64,000 nucleotides of DNA, from contig JABSSW010000070.1 of the NCBI GenBank assembly GCA_018902385.1, positions 1 to 64,000 of the forward strand, in the 5' to 3' direction. Made by a program: the position numbers and the translations under genes. This DNA is from Physcia stellaris. Its lineage: Eukaryota; Ascomycota; Lecanoromycetes; Caliciales; Physciaceae. The notes below the pieces were generated by a model. That model saw nothing but the letters and a program-made list of their open reading frames with translations, did not search any database and was not told where the DNA came from. Of the stretch, positions 1 through 12,570 are shown piece after piece (positions within the stretch are counted from its first letter, which is position 1; every line of letters begins with the position of its first letter).

Positions 1-94
1 ATATATAACGAAATTTGCAAAACAATTAATTTTGCAATTATTAATTTAAAAATAATATTGTTTTTGTTATACATTTTTGATGCAATGTTTTTTA
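1..94 (+). repeat. 94-bp direct repeat, copy 1 (pair at 5800-5893)
   Basis: Positions 1-94 match 5800-5893 almost base for base, with three transitions (near positions 6, 52 and 60) and no gap; similarity stops abruptly after position 94. The copies are 5.8 kb apart in the same orientation. They could be parts of two LTRs, the left one cut by the window edge, or two dispersed repeats. A more diverged relative lies at about 33890-34090. No coding sequence is seen in it. Confidence 0.7.
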
Positions 95-1741
95 CATTTT
101 AATAATTATTATAATCATCAAATTAACATTATTCGTGTATAATTGACAATCAAACAATTGAATGTTTTTAACGATTGAACGAAAAAAATTCGTTTTTCAA
201 AAATCAAAATTGAAACGAACGATCGATCGAAATTAAAAAATTTACAATATACAATTAAATATCGCAATTCAAATTGATTGTATTGTCACATTATCACGTA
301 TTGTTCAATTTAAAAAACGAATTCGAATTTGAAAATTTATCAAAAAAAAAAATTTCAAAACAAAATTTCAAAAACAGATTATCTCGATGCAACGAAAAGT
401 TTACAACATACGACATACGACTTCATTGCATTCGATTTCGTTAATATTTTCAACGACAAACGTCAATCATTTCAAATTTTCGATTATTTATAACAGTAAC
501 GACAAATCAAAAACGTCAAAACGATTGAAAAAGTTTGCGCAACTTGTCAAAACATTCATACAGAATGAATTTTTTACAATTCATATATTATATTCAAATC
601 ATCGAATAACAATTTCAATACAACGATTTTCGTCGTTTTGTTTTTAATGTCGAAATCAAAAATTAAAATATCAAAATATTTTCAAAAATTGATTAAACGA
701 TAATTTGATAAAAACATAATAAAATAATTTCGTCAGAAAATTTTATGACGATTTCAACAATAACAAATGATTTCAACAAAAACACGTGTTTGAATTTTGT
801 TTGAATATAATAATATTCAAAATCGAAACGACGATAAAAAATTCACGTTAAATAAAATTAACAAAAAATCAATTAAAATTTTTGCATCGATGACGTTTCG
901 ATTATAATTAAATGCAAATGAAATAAACAAAATTGTATTTAAAATTATACAAAAAATTCATATTGATCAATAAAACAGATGTTGATTTTGCAAGAATTAA
1001 TCATGAAAAACGAACAATCATTGAACGAATTAATCATTTTCGAACAAATTTACATCGCATATCGAAAATTTCAATAAACAACAAACAATAATAGCAACGA
1101 ATTTTTTTGCGACGAATCACATTGACGTTATTATCAAATATTGTCGCATGAAATTTTCATGATTAATTGCAATAAATTTCGTGATATGTATAAAGTCACA
1201 ATAATTTGAATACAAAAAACAAAAATCAATTCGAAAAATAATATTTTCGTTGAATTCAAAACAATTTCATTTCAAATTTTTATTCACGATGTTGCGACAT
1301 TGAACAACAATCAATTCAAATCGTTGACGTTTGTTTCGTACGAATATAATTTTCGAACGAAAACAATCGCAAACGTTTTTAAAAAAAAATTTAAAAATTG
1401 ATTTAAATCAATCGATATCGTGAAATTATTTCGAATGCAATTATTGAAAAATCAAAATGAATATATCGATCAAATTCGATTTTGACATTTTGTGATACAA
1501 AACTTTTTCATCATGAATCGTTTCGAATATTTCGAGTCGAAAAAATCAATCGATTTTATTATTTATAATTAAAATAAAATTTTCGATGTATTTGTACGAA
1601 TATTCGAAAACGAAAATACGATTTCGCATGAAACACAACTCGAACAATGATTTCGTATAGATTTAATTTTATCGAAAATCAAAACATACGCAAAAATATC
1701 AATAAAAAACATACGAGTCATTAAATTTAAAAATGTAAATT

Positions 1742-1810
1742 TGACGAACATACAATTTGTTTAACGAACATGCACAAACTTGACGAACATGCGATATGTT
1801 TGACGAATTC
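1742..1810 (+). repeat. 20-bp tandem repeat, about 3.5 units
   Basis: The motif TGACGAACATRC (with TAACGAACA and TGACGAATT variants) recurs at 1742, 1762, 1781 and 1801, a period of about 20 bp. A small decayed minisatellite in AT-rich DNA; no function visible. Confidence 0.6.
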
Positions 1811-2445
1811 GCAACGAATCACAAACGTACGATAAATCAAAAACAAACAATAAATTCGAAACAAAACAAAAAATTATTTCATTATTTTATTTATTTTATC
1901 GACAAATGATTAACAACATTGAAAATTTATTTTAACAAAAATAAAATATCAATTTATTATTTGATCAATTCGACGAAAATCTCAATTTTATCGTTTCGTT
2001 TTTAAAGATTATTTGATCATTATAATTTTACGAAAATCGCAATTTGAATAAATTATATAATTGCACGAACAATGTGTTTCGCATCAAGTTTTCATATAAT
2101 CGAAATTTGCAACATACAGAAAACAATAAATATAAACGATGTCGAAACGAAATATATCGTTCAACGAAAACTCATTATTTATACAGATCGTATGATTGCG
2201 CACGAATAACAAATTTCGTAATTGCGATTTTTCATATGATTAAAATATATGACATACAACAAACATTGCATGAAAAAAAATATAAACGCAAAATTGTTGA
2301 AATATGACAATAAACGTTGAATACATTTATTTTTTGTTTCATTGATTCGTTTGCGAAATAGATTTTTGACGAAACGTTTGAATTGATACGTATAATGTAT
2401 TCAGACAATACGATTATATAATATATAACATAAATCGTTAAAGTT

Positions 2446-2511
2446 CGTTTTTTCAATGAATATGCAAACGCGAAAACAAAATCTCGTCGTTTTTTCAATG
2501 AATGTGCAAAT
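2446..2511 (+). repeat. 42-bp-spaced short direct repeat
   Basis: A segment beginning CGTTTTTTCAATGAATRTGC occurs at 2446 and again at 2488. The two copies differ by one transition over about 23 bp. Simple local duplication in AT-rich DNA. Confidence 0.55.
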
Positions 2512-4512
2512 GCAACGAAATGAATTATTATACGAACAACGAATTACATTAAAGAATTCGACAAAATTTCATAAATATAAATCAAAATAAATGATTAATC
2601 GCGTCGACGAAACGTATTTTCGAAAATATTTATTTTGCAATATTTCAATACGATTAAATCGTTCACGTGAAAATCGATGTCAAGAACAAAACAAAAAATT
2701 TTATTTTAAATCATAATATTATCGAAATTTCAACAAACACGACAAACGATCAATAGAAAAATCATTGAGAAAAAAATTTCAAAAATAATTGTTAATTTAA
2801 CGTTTTTGCGACGATTTTTGCAAACAAATCGATCAATTCGAGTTTGTTAAATAAAAATTTTTTATTTTTTTTCAAATTTGTCGATATGATTCAAACAATA
2901 ATGCAAAAATCATGTTATAAGAAAATTATAAATTTTTCGAGAAATTTCAATGAACGAAAAGCAAATATTTCGTGTTCGAATGAATTTCAAATAAAAAAAA
3001 ATTATAAATTTTTCGAAAAACTTCTGACAACGAAAAATTAATTTTTCGAAATGATTTCGTTTTCGTTTTCGATTGTGCATCAAACGTGATCGTCGATAAA
3101 TATAATAATATTAATAATGCGTGAATTTTCGAATCAAATCAATGTATGATTGAACAAAAACATTTTTAAAAATTTGAAATGTAATAAATATTGATGATGA
3201 TTTCAAATTCATAAACGATTTAATAATTCATTGTCGCAAATCTCGTGTGCAATTGTGAAACAAAAATTAATTATTTTTGATATAATCACGTTCGCATTGA
3301 CAAAAATAAACGAAATTGAAAATTTAACATGCAATTGCTTTACGTGTTATCAAGTTTTAATAAAAAAACGTCGACAATATAGACAATTCTTGATCGAACA
3401 TTTCGATGAAAACATTTTGAAATCAATACGAAAATATTGTAAGTCGAACAGAAATTATAAAGAAAACGTCGTCAATACAGACAATTTTTGATCGAATTTT
3501 CGATGTGAAACGCATTTAATCGAACATTTTGTTAAAAAACATTTTAAAACATATGTAATCGAATTAAACAAACGAAATAATTCGTCGAATATCGAACACG
3601 ATTTTAAATGACATGCAAACACGATCGAAAATTGCGAAACAAATGAGTCGTTGCAAACATTTCGTTAAAATTTGAACATGTAAACAAGAAAAAAATTATT
3701 AAAAAAAATTGCAAAATATAAAATCGTTACAAACATCTTGTCGAATTCATGTATATTTTCACATATAATGCAATAAAAAGTCAAAAGCGAAATATAAATT
3801 CATTGTCAAATATTTCGTTCGAATTGAAACATACGAATAAAAATTATAATTTAACATGTACACAAAATTATAAATTGCAAAATAAAATCGTTGCAAATAT
3901 TTTGACAAAATTTAAATATGCGAACATAAATTAAAAAATTGCGAACAAACGTTTTATGATAAATTATCATTTTAATTCAACGAACATTGACATAAATTAT
4001 TTTTATATAAATTTCATAACAAACAATCAAAAAATAAAACATGAATTGCGCATTTCAAAATGATAATCATAATAAATTTCACACGCAACACAATTTCATG
4101 ACTTTTTCTCATTGTATGAAACATAATAAATATTGTTTGTTATGACAAAATTGTTTACAAAACATACACGAACAAAACATACATAATTTAACGAAAACAT
4201 CATCGTTCAAAATTTTGTTGAAATTTTAAATTTACAAACAAATTTGCGAAAAATCGCAATATTGTTAAAAATGCATATTTTAAAAATGCAAAAAAGAAAT
4301 AAAACTTTTTTTATTCAAAATATTCAAAAAATGAATTCATCGTATAAATACACAAACACAATAACGTTTTTCGTGTTTTGTTTTCAAAAAAAAATATGAT
4401 TAAAAAAATTTCGTTAAAAACAAACATTTAGAATTTTTGCATCAATTACAAGACATTGATATTGATAAAAAATACAATTAAATAACGAATAAATCGTGCA
4501 ACAAATTCAAAT

Positions 4513-4850
4513 CAAATTATATAACGAAAACGTATTTGAAAATCAATAACATGACAAATTCAATTTTTTCGATGATACAATTGATTCGAATAATTTGACA
4601 TTCAATATTATGTCGCGTTCAAAATTAATCGTGTTTTGTAAATGCAATTCATTTGATAAAATATTGATTCAAATAATCATATTAATAACGCGACGCGATA
4701 AACGTTTTCGTTTTACAATCAAAAATAAATAATCAAGTCTCGAACAAATTATACAACGAGAAGATATTTGAAAATCACTAACACGAAAAATACAATTTTT
4801 CGATGATACAATTGATTCGAAAACAATTCAATATCATGACGCGTTCAAAC
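4513..4850 (+). repeat. Tandem duplication, 232-bp period
   Basis: About 108 bp starting at 4513 is repeated from 4745, with a shared core CGATGATACAATTGATTCGA; weaker similarity continues in the spacer on both sides. The second copy keeps more AG/CT dinucleotides than the first, so the copies decayed unevenly. No open frame spans it. Confidence 0.65.
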
Positions 4851-4929
4851 ATTCAACGTTCAACAAATATAATTTTTTTGACGAACAATTGATTTGAATA
4901 ATCACGTCACGATTTCATGTTACGAACTT

Positions 4930-5040
4930 TGTGTTGTTTATTGTTTAGAATTTACGACGTATGAAAAATTGAATCGTTTTAAAAACATTTTCAAAAATTG
5001 TTGTTTAATTTAATCGAACGTTGAATAATGAATGAAAATG
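4930..5040 (+). mobile_element. Relic of a gypsy 3' noncoding end
   Basis: Matches the segment just upstream of the 3' LTR in gypsy copies A (about 22612-22690) and B (about 41745-41830). The shared landmarks are a TTGTTTA(c)AG-like start, a GCATGAAAAATTGAATCGT-like centre and an ACATTTTCAAAAATTGT-like end. No LTR follows, so it is an isolated fragment on the plus strand. Confidence 0.5.
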
Positions 5041-5799
5041 TAAAATGAAATCAAAAAATCGAAAAAAATTTCGAAATTTGATATCGAATGCAATCGCGTT
5101 TATTCGACGTTTTTCGAATTTAACAATTTTTTTTTCGTCAATTCATCGATTTCGTTATATAAATAAAAAAAATAAAAAATATGAAAATATAAATCGATTC
5201 AAATTCAAATTTTATTATCATTCAACTAGTTGTTAATCATTATATCGAAAATCGTAAATTGTACGAAATCAAATTTTCGATATTGAAAATAACAAACAAT
5301 TGAATTATTCAATTATGTTTTTTTTTGAATTATTCACGAAAATAATTTTCAAATTTTTAACGCAAATTGATAAAAATCGAAATAAATCATAAAATATTCG
5401 ATGCGAAAATCACGATTATAATAATTTTTCAAATTATAAAATTTTAAAATACGAAAATCGCGATCACAACGATTTTTCAAATTTTATGAATGCAACATAT
5501 GAATTCAACATATAAAATATGTTTATAATTTCAACAATAATTCAAATCAAATAATATTGTTATTTCAAAAAATTTCGATAATTAAAAGAAAACGTGTGTA
5601 AAAAATTCAAAATTCAAAATTTGCAAAAAGTGCGAATCGAATTTCGATTGTCAAAAATTTAAATCAAACAAATTCGAAACATCAATTTACGAAACGATTA
5701 ATTTTATCATATCAATAACACGACACGTTTAACGATTAACGCATAAATATTGATGCGCAAAAATTCAAAAATTCGTACAATTAAATAAATAAAACGAAT

Positions 5800-5893
5800 A
5801 TATACAACGAAATTTGCAAAACAATTAATTTTGCAATTATTAATTTAAAAACAATATTATTTTTGTTATACATTTTTGATGCAATGTTTTTTA
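5800..5893 (+). repeat. 94-bp direct repeat, copy 2 (pair at 1-94)
   Basis: Second copy of the repeat at the left window edge, same orientation. Similarity begins at the first base of the window and ends at 5893, after which the two flanks are unrelated. The left copy may extend beyond the window, so the true repeat length is unknown. Confidence 0.7.
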
Positions 5894-6510
5894 TTATGAT
5901 ATATTTAAAATAACATATTAAATCGTATTGTTTTAATTTATATACAAAATTAATCGAATAATATTTCGTTTTTTTTTCGTTTTTTTAAATCGATTTTTTT
6001 TTATTTCGATATATTAAAATCATTTGTTTTCAACAATCGAAAATAAATTTCAATTTTATTAAAAAACAAATATTGTTATTATAAACATTTGTTTTGTTTT
6101 ATTTATAATGATTTTTGATTTTTTGAAAAATTAAATATTCGAATAATTCGATATTTGATATTTTGTTGCACGTAATAAATTAATATAAAAATTAAAAATT
6201 ATATTTATAATGCGTTATTTGAAAAACATAAATAAAATTTAAACAATTTAAAAATTAAAATGAAAAATAATGATATAATGTATTGTTTAAAATTGACAAA
6301 AAATCATTTATTATATTATTATTATTTTATAAAATATTGTTATAAATCGAAATCGATTATAAACAATATAAAAATTGACAATATTTTGTTGCGTCATATT
6401 TGACAAAAATTTTGTTTTCGTTTTATATAATTTTGATAATGATTCGACAACAAAATTGTCAAAAATATACATAATTTGACATTTCGCGTTTTTTAAATGT
6501 TAATCGATTC
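5894..6510. other. AT-rich intergenic DNA, nothing recognised
   Basis: Very AT-rich with long T and A runs; no open frame of note, and no match to other parts of the window that I could see. The tandem block to its right would predict a T unit here, but I cannot recognise one. Confidence 0.5.
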
Positions 6511-9045
6511 ATTTTTTTTACGCATTACAAATATCGATATAAAAAACAAAATTCAAACGCAAATTTAAATTATATAAATTAATTATTCAACAAAATTAAC
6601 GTTATGTTTAAATAATTGTAATATTATTGTTCACAAATATTTTCAAAATGTTTCGAACAAAATAAATATTTTTTATTTAAAAAATTATTCGTTTCGCATG
6701 AATAATGTTCGTATAAATTATTTTATAACAATTAATTATAAAAATAATGCGTGAAAATAATGCATTTGATTTATTTTCAAACATTTTTGTAACAAACGTT
6801 TCGATATTGTTTTATAAAATTTCAAAAATCGATATTTGAATTTTGATATTCGTTTTTATATTTTATATCAATTTTTTCACAAATTTTGCGAACGTTTTTT
6901 TTTGCAATTAACAATTCAATAATTTTTTGAAAACGTTTAATTTCGCGTAATGCAATTATTTCAAATTTTGTTCGTTTGTATTTTTATTGATATATTAATC
7001 AATATTCGATAATAACATATAATTTGAATACGTTATCGATTTGTTCGTGAATTTTTTTTAATTAATGAATTCAAACGTTTTGCAATTGATTTTTTATTCA
7101 ATTTATTCGCAAATTTAAATGCAAAAAATTTCGACGAAAAAAATTTGAACACAAAAAATTTGAACGTAATAAATTTGAACGCGATAAAAATTAATTTTTG
7201 TAATTTTTTTATTGACGTTTTGTTTTTGTTTATATCAATGTCATTATTTATTCGTCGATTTGTTTTTTTTATGTAACGTTTTTCGATTTGTTAATTTGTG
7301 CATTATTTTGACGTATTATTTAATTTATTCAAAATTCGATTAGTTTTATTGTTATTTGTTTCAATATCGTAATCATTATTATTTTCGAATTGATTTGCAT
7401 TCGAATTTTCATTTTTATCAAATATTTCTTTATTCGATTTATTGTTTTCGACATTTTTTTGATTTTCAAATTTTTGAATCGTTTTCATTGCGAATTTTTT
7501 TGAAATTTTCGTATTTTTAACAATTGTTATAATTTGTTAATTTATGCATTATTTTTATGCATTATTTGATTTATCAAAAAAAAAATTATTATTATTATTG
7601 ATATTATTATTGACATCAATAATTTTATCATTTTTCGTTTTTTAAATTTCGTATCGATTGTCGTTTGAAATTTGCGCATCACGTTTTTCAAAAATTTAAA
7701 TTTGAACGATTAAATATTCGTCACAAACGAAACAAACAAATCAATTTTCGCGATCATAAATTTTGAAAACTATTAATTTGTTCATTATTTTTATACATTA
7801 TTATTTATTTATGTTTTGAATATCATTCGAATTATTTTTAATATTATTTTCGTTATTTTTAATATTTGTTTCAAAATTGACAATATCGAAAAATTGATTT
7901 ATAAAATTGATGACATCGATGTTATTCGACGAAAACATAATTCAATTTTCGCGATTCGAATACAAATTCAAATATTTTAATTAATGTTAATTAACGCATT
8001 ATTTTCATGCATTATTTTATTTATTTATGATTGTCACAAATGAAAATTCAATAAAATTGTCGACGATTTTGAATTTTGACATGCGTTTTATCGAAATTTG
8101 TTTAACAATTAATAAATTCATTTTATTGCGATTCAAATTTGTTTTATTTGCAAACGATACACACGTACGAATATCATCAAATAAAATATTTGATTAAATT
8201 TATCGTATCGAAATATTGTTTTTAATTTCAACGTTTAAATTTTTTCGATAAACGCAACAATCGCGTGTCGACAATTTTCGATCGATTTTTTATAATATTT
8301 TCAATTTTCTTTCGATATTGATAAATCATTTCGCATATTTAATTATTTTTTTGTGTAATATTCGTTATTTTTCGTTTTATCATTTACGTTATAAATATTT
8401 TAAAATTGCATGTATTATCATATCGCATTATCGATGTTAATTAATTTCATTGCAAATAAATTTTTAAATTTGACGATTAAATATCATTTTGAATTTTCAC
8501 GATTGTTTTTTTTTTTGTTTTCAAATATAATTCAATTGTTTATCGTATTACGTTTGTTAATGATTTCAATCACAAATTTGTTTTCAATTTTGTTGATTAT
8601 TTCGTATTGATTTATATTCGACGTACGTTTTAAACATTATTCAAAAATAATATATTATTTTGTCGCATTATCGTGTTGATATTTACGTTCAAAATATTCG
8701 AATTCGCACAATTTACATTTGTTAAAATTTATTTAACGAATTCAAAAAATGTTGTTAATCGCGAAAAAAAAATGATCGAAAATTTAAATCAAATTTTACA
8801 AAACACAAAATGTCAATAATTTCGTTGTGTTTAAATTCAAAAAAAATTTGATAAAATTTGTTGTTGAATTTAAATTTGATAAAAAAAATCGCAAAATTTA
8901 AAAAAAATGATAAAAAAAATATTCGATATTCGTATTGAAAACGATAATCATGATAATGCAATCGAATAATACATATAAAAATTGCGATTTTTGATTAATT
9001 TTTAACACGTTTTTTAAAAAATGAAATTTATTAACAAAACAAAAT
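6510..9045 (+). repeat. Repeat S, copy 1 (2.5 kb)
   Basis: Collinear with 13100-15640 over its whole length. Examples are the matching stretches around 6590-6790 / 13190-13390 and 8755-9000 / 15380-15600. With unit T it forms a 3.07-kb tandem duplication. Inside is a roughly 240-bp periodic motif (about 7290-8030). Minus-strand peptides near 8755-8961 are partly conserved in copy 2, but I do not recognise a protein family. Nature of the ancestral sequence unknown. Confidence 0.7.
7290..8030 (+). repeat. Degenerate periodic repeat of ~240 bp inside S1
   Basis: A motif of the form TTAATTTATGCATTATTTTT followed by TGCATTATT recurs near 7291, 7536, 7775 and 7985. Spacings are about 245, 240 and 210 bp. 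The same four-fold arrangement occurs in S copy 2 near 13898, 14150, 14405 and 14637, so the periodicity predates the 3-kb duplication. Confidence 0.6.
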
Positions 9046-9802
9046 TCGAATTTGAAAAAAAATGACAATTATATTGTGTATAACAATTATTGCAAATACA
9101 TTTCATAACAAAACAATTTTCGAATTCAAAATTTTCATAAATCAAAACGACAATCAATTTTTATATTTGTTATTTTTTTTTTATTACAATTTGCAATTTC
9201 TATTTTATATCAACGTTCGTGTATTTTCAATTTATTTTTTTTGTCAAGTTTTTTTTACAACATAATTACAAAACAATTTAAAACGTTGCATTTATTTGCG
9301 TTTTTCGCAATTCAAAATCAAAATTTAAAATCGTTTTGTTTTCGTTTTTTAACGAGTTCGTTTTTTCGAAAATTTTGAAAATTGTTCGTGTTTGTTTCAA
9401 TTCATGACGTTTGATTTTGTCACGTTACAATTTCGACTATTTCAATTTCGAACATTTAAACAAAATGATAATTATTATAATTAGAATTTTGCATTGTTAT
9501 TTGAAATTTAATTGAACGAATTGTTTCATTTCGTAACGAACAACAATTTGATCGTAAACATCGTGATTTCGATTATACATTGCGTCGAAATTCAAAATTT
9601 AAATTGAAAACGACAACGTCTCGATCGTTTGTTGAAACGTTATATTCATTATTGTAAATTTTTTGATCAAAAAATATTAACAATATTACAAAAATTCATA
9701 ATATTATTCACGTTGTAATTTTGAAAATGTTTTGTCAAACGATAATCGAAATTTTTAAATTTGAAATTGTAACAAAAAAAAACGCAAAAAAAAATCGTTA
9801 TA
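9046..9802 (+). repeat. Dispersed repeat R, copy 1, left part
   Basis: From about 9046 the sequence matches R at 31771-32817 (minus strand) and 23600-24448 (plus strand). The start is ATTCGAATTTGAAAAAAAAT and the sequence runs to a CGCAAAAAAAAATCG stretch just before the inserted element E. R resumes at 12351. No coding capacity recognised; transposon class not determined. Confidence 0.7.
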
Positions 9803-9807
9803 TATAA

Positions 9808-9991
9808 TGTGACGAGCATATTATGTGTTTGAATTCTGATAAATGTTTGAATTTTTATTTTATCACAACGAAATTTGCGATTCGAATTTCGTTTATGATC
9901 AAATCATTTACATAAGTTTTGTCAAATTTTCATAATCAATTTTGCAGTTTAGAATCTTGTTGTTATTCATATCATTGCATGACATTTTATA
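9808..9991 (+). repeat. Element E 5' LTR (184 bp)
   Basis: Begins TGTGACGAGC and ends CATTTTATA, the same length as the right LTR. The related F LTR at 27297-27480 ends ..TTACA in this orientation, so the TA end here probably decayed from the usual CA. It differs from the right LTR at about ten positions, including two transversions, so the insertion is not recent. Confidence 0.85.
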
Positions 9992-10181
9992 TTATTTTAG
10001 ATTTTTACAAATTTATCGAGACATGTTTTCGTACATGTTTCAATCATAATCGTAAATAAGACAACGAATTGAACATTGAAGTTCGTCGATCAAATTTAAA
10101 TTTTAAATTATCAAATCAACGAATTTTCATTCATTTCATTATTTATTTTCGATTTTATCTTATTTATCTCATCGCTCGTTA

Positions 10182-11901
10182 GTGATACGCGAAAATAAAC
10201 AAGCATTCACATTTTTTCTTTCAGAAAATCGATTTCGAAATTTCAAATCAGATTTCAAAATCGTTACGATAATTCAACATTCGAATCATTTATTTGCTTC
10301 GAGAACTTTTCACAATCAAATTTATTTATTTAGCAAATCAGCATTTGTTTTCTGTTTCGATGATAATTTCAATAACATTTCGAATCACAATTTACGAATC
10401 AAAATATTCAATCAGTATTCAATATTTACATCAACATTCTCATTGAAAAATCTTTCGAAATTTTTATTTATTTTTTAGCAAATCGATTGTCTTTTTCAAT
10501 TTTCACGATACGAACGATGCATTGTTCAGAAGTTCAAAAACGAACAGATTTCGAAATTGCGAAAATCGAAATTCTGAAAATCAAACAACGATTGCAAAAT
10601 TTACGTCAACGACGAATTCAAAGAAAAATTATCGAAATTGCAAAATCTATATTAACATTTCGTGATATCGATATATTCGATTCAACATTCATATGTGATA
10701 TTCAGAAATTCGATTTATATAATCAAATAACAAACTTTTTGCAACATTTTGAACGTCAACAAAGTTAACATCAATATCGAAAATCAGATGTGTTCGTTTT
10801 GTTATTCAAATGTCTTCGAAAATTTGCATTCGTATGATTCAATAATCAGTCAAATTTCATTATCATACAGAATTTCGACAAAGATTTAGCGAATGCGTTT
10901 TTTATCAGAAATGAATTTGAAAAAATAAAATCAATGTTTTCAAACGAATTCGCATTAAAAAATTTTTCGTCGTAATATCATTTATGCGTTGAATGTTTCG
11001 TTTCATTCTCGTCAATGATTCGATTTTTAAAACATACGAAACAAATTAATTGTTCGAAAATGATTTGCAAACATTGCGAGCAAAATTTCAATTTCAAAAA
11101 CAAATTTCACGATCACATAGACGAACAACATATTCAAAATTCGAATTTTCGATTCTTTACATCAAAATTCACGTACAAAATCAAGAAAAAATCAACAGTC
11201 ATTTGCTCGTTTGTTTCGTTTGTTTCGTCGATTTTTTTGCAACATCACGAAGTCAAATATTTTATTTTGCAACAATTTTCAAATCGATGTCATCAATTCG
11301 TTTGAATTTCTCGATTGCGTTACACGAAATTTCATTAAAACGCGCGAAGATTGCAACAATATTAATTACACGAAATTTCACATCAAAGCGAGTCGAAATT
11401 GTTGCATTCAATTATTTGTTTGTTTTTTCGTTTATTTTTTTTGCAACATTTATATCGATATCTGAATCAATATCATCAAAATGTTCGCATTTTTTTATTG
11501 CGACATTCAATATCACATCGAAATCGATGAAAAAATTATCAATCAATTTATTTACATTTTCGACTTCATTTTTTCGAACATTTGTATCGAAATTTTATTT
11601 TAATATCGATGATTTGATTCGTATGTTTCGTGAAAAATTTAAATCATTTGATTTACATTCGCATCAAAAACGTCGTTTTTTTTCACGAAGTTTTGACATT
11701 TTTTATCAGTCACGAATTATCGTTTATTTCATGTTTGCAATCAATCAAAAAACATCGATTAATCAAGTTTCGAAAAGTTCGAATTCGAAGAATTTTCAAC
11801 AACATACGTTTGCGAAATCGATTCGTTTTGTTTTTGTTTTGTCAGAAAAATCGATTTATTCGTCATACAAAATGACAGACATTTTTTACATTTCGTTGTA
11901 A
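10182..11901 (+). pseudogene. Element E Gag-like C2H2 zinc-finger protein, decayed
   Basis: Several overlapping frames replace one ancestral coding region. 10487-10768 encodes a basic, helical segment ending in an FDLYN...LQHF-like stretch that is conserved in F at 30966-31178. The frame from 11015 carries a finger CX2CX12HX4H at 11066-11131. The frame 11050-11901 gives a long Ser/Thr/Phe-rich tail whose last 80 residues match G (28225-28566, minus) and F (29793-30056, minus), including a SSNSKNF and a KSI.SSYKM motif. Pro and Gly are almost absent because CCN and GGN codons have decayed. Assignment as Gag-like is inference from position between LTRs and the nucleic-acid-binding finger. The true start is unclear. 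Confidence 0.6.
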
Positions 11902-12161
11902 TCAAAATTTTTATTTTTGCGATTAAGATTTTTATTCGCATGATTTACGTTTACGTTTTCGTTTTTATTTTCGTCGTTTTTTCGATTTTTGATTTCAAAT
12001 CACGTTTGTTGCATTTGTTTCAATTATTTCAATTTTCGCAATGATTTGTTCGATTATTCACGTTTTAATCAACGATATTTTTCGACTCGTCGATCGATGA
12101 AAAAAATGAAAAAAATGAATTGATCGCTTTGAGACGAAACTGAAAAAAAAACGAAAAATAA

Positions 12162-12345
12162 TGTGACGAGCATATTATGTGTTTGAATTTTGATAAATGT
12201 TTGAATTTTTATTTTATCACAACGAAATTTGCGATTCGAATTTCGTTTATGATCAAATCATTTACATATGTTTTGTCGAATTTTCATAATTAATGTTGCA
12301 ATTTAGAGTTTTGTTGTTATTCATATCATTGCATAACATTTTATA
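12162..12345 (+). repeat. Element E 3' LTR (184 bp)
   Basis: Starts TGTGACGAGC after an A-rich tract (GAAAAAAAAACGAAAAATAA) that would serve as polypurine tract, and ends CATTTTATA followed by the target duplication TATAA. Same length as the 5' LTR. Confidence 0.85.
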
Positions 12346-12350
12346 TATAA

Positions 12351-12560
12351 ATTATGAATATTCGTCGAAAATCGAATTATTGCGATATGTAATTCAATCA
12401 AAATTTAATTCGACGTAAAAATTTTGTTGAAATTTTGTGATTTGAAAAACGATAAATTAATTTTTTATTATGTAAAAACATGATTTGTTTATATAAAATT
12501 TAATTACGTAATTTGCGTTTAAACATTATCTCGTCAACGTTTTGATTTTTACATAATTAA
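12351..12560 (+). repeat. Dispersed repeat R, copy 1, right part
   Basis: Continues R after the E insertion; it is the reverse complement of 31771-31985. It ends near CGTTTTGATTTTTACATAA, followed by an A-rich junction into unit T. Together with 9046-9802 it gives about 1 kb of R, the same length as the clean copy in F. Confidence 0.7.
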
Positions 12561-12570
12561 TAAAAAAAAA

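Larger units (their letters stand above)
95..4500. other. AT-rich decayed DNA, no recognisable gene
   Basis: Extremely AT-rich, with CpC/GpG and CpT/ApG nearly absent and CpA and CpG common. Short open frames exist (for example 387-647 and 3231-3491) but show no motif, no second copy in the window and no sign of selection, so I do not call them genes. Two small repeats inside (1742-1810 and 2446-2511) are listed separately. Probably very old transposon remains. Confidence 0.6.
9808..12345 (+). mobile_element. Element E: non-autonomous LTR retroelement with zinc-finger Gag-like protein
   Basis: A 2,538-bp element bounded by two 184-bp LTRs (9808-9991, 12162-12345) and flanked by the 5-bp duplication TATAA (9803-9807 and 12346-12350). 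The interior encodes only Gag-like peptides with a C2H2 finger; I see no protease, reverse transcriptase or integrase, so mobilisation in trans is inferred. The uninterrupted target is visible in R copy 2 (near 31985, minus strand), which proves that E inserted into R. F (27297-32911) is a second member, and G (27523-29769) carries a related protein with different LTRs. Confidence 0.85.
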
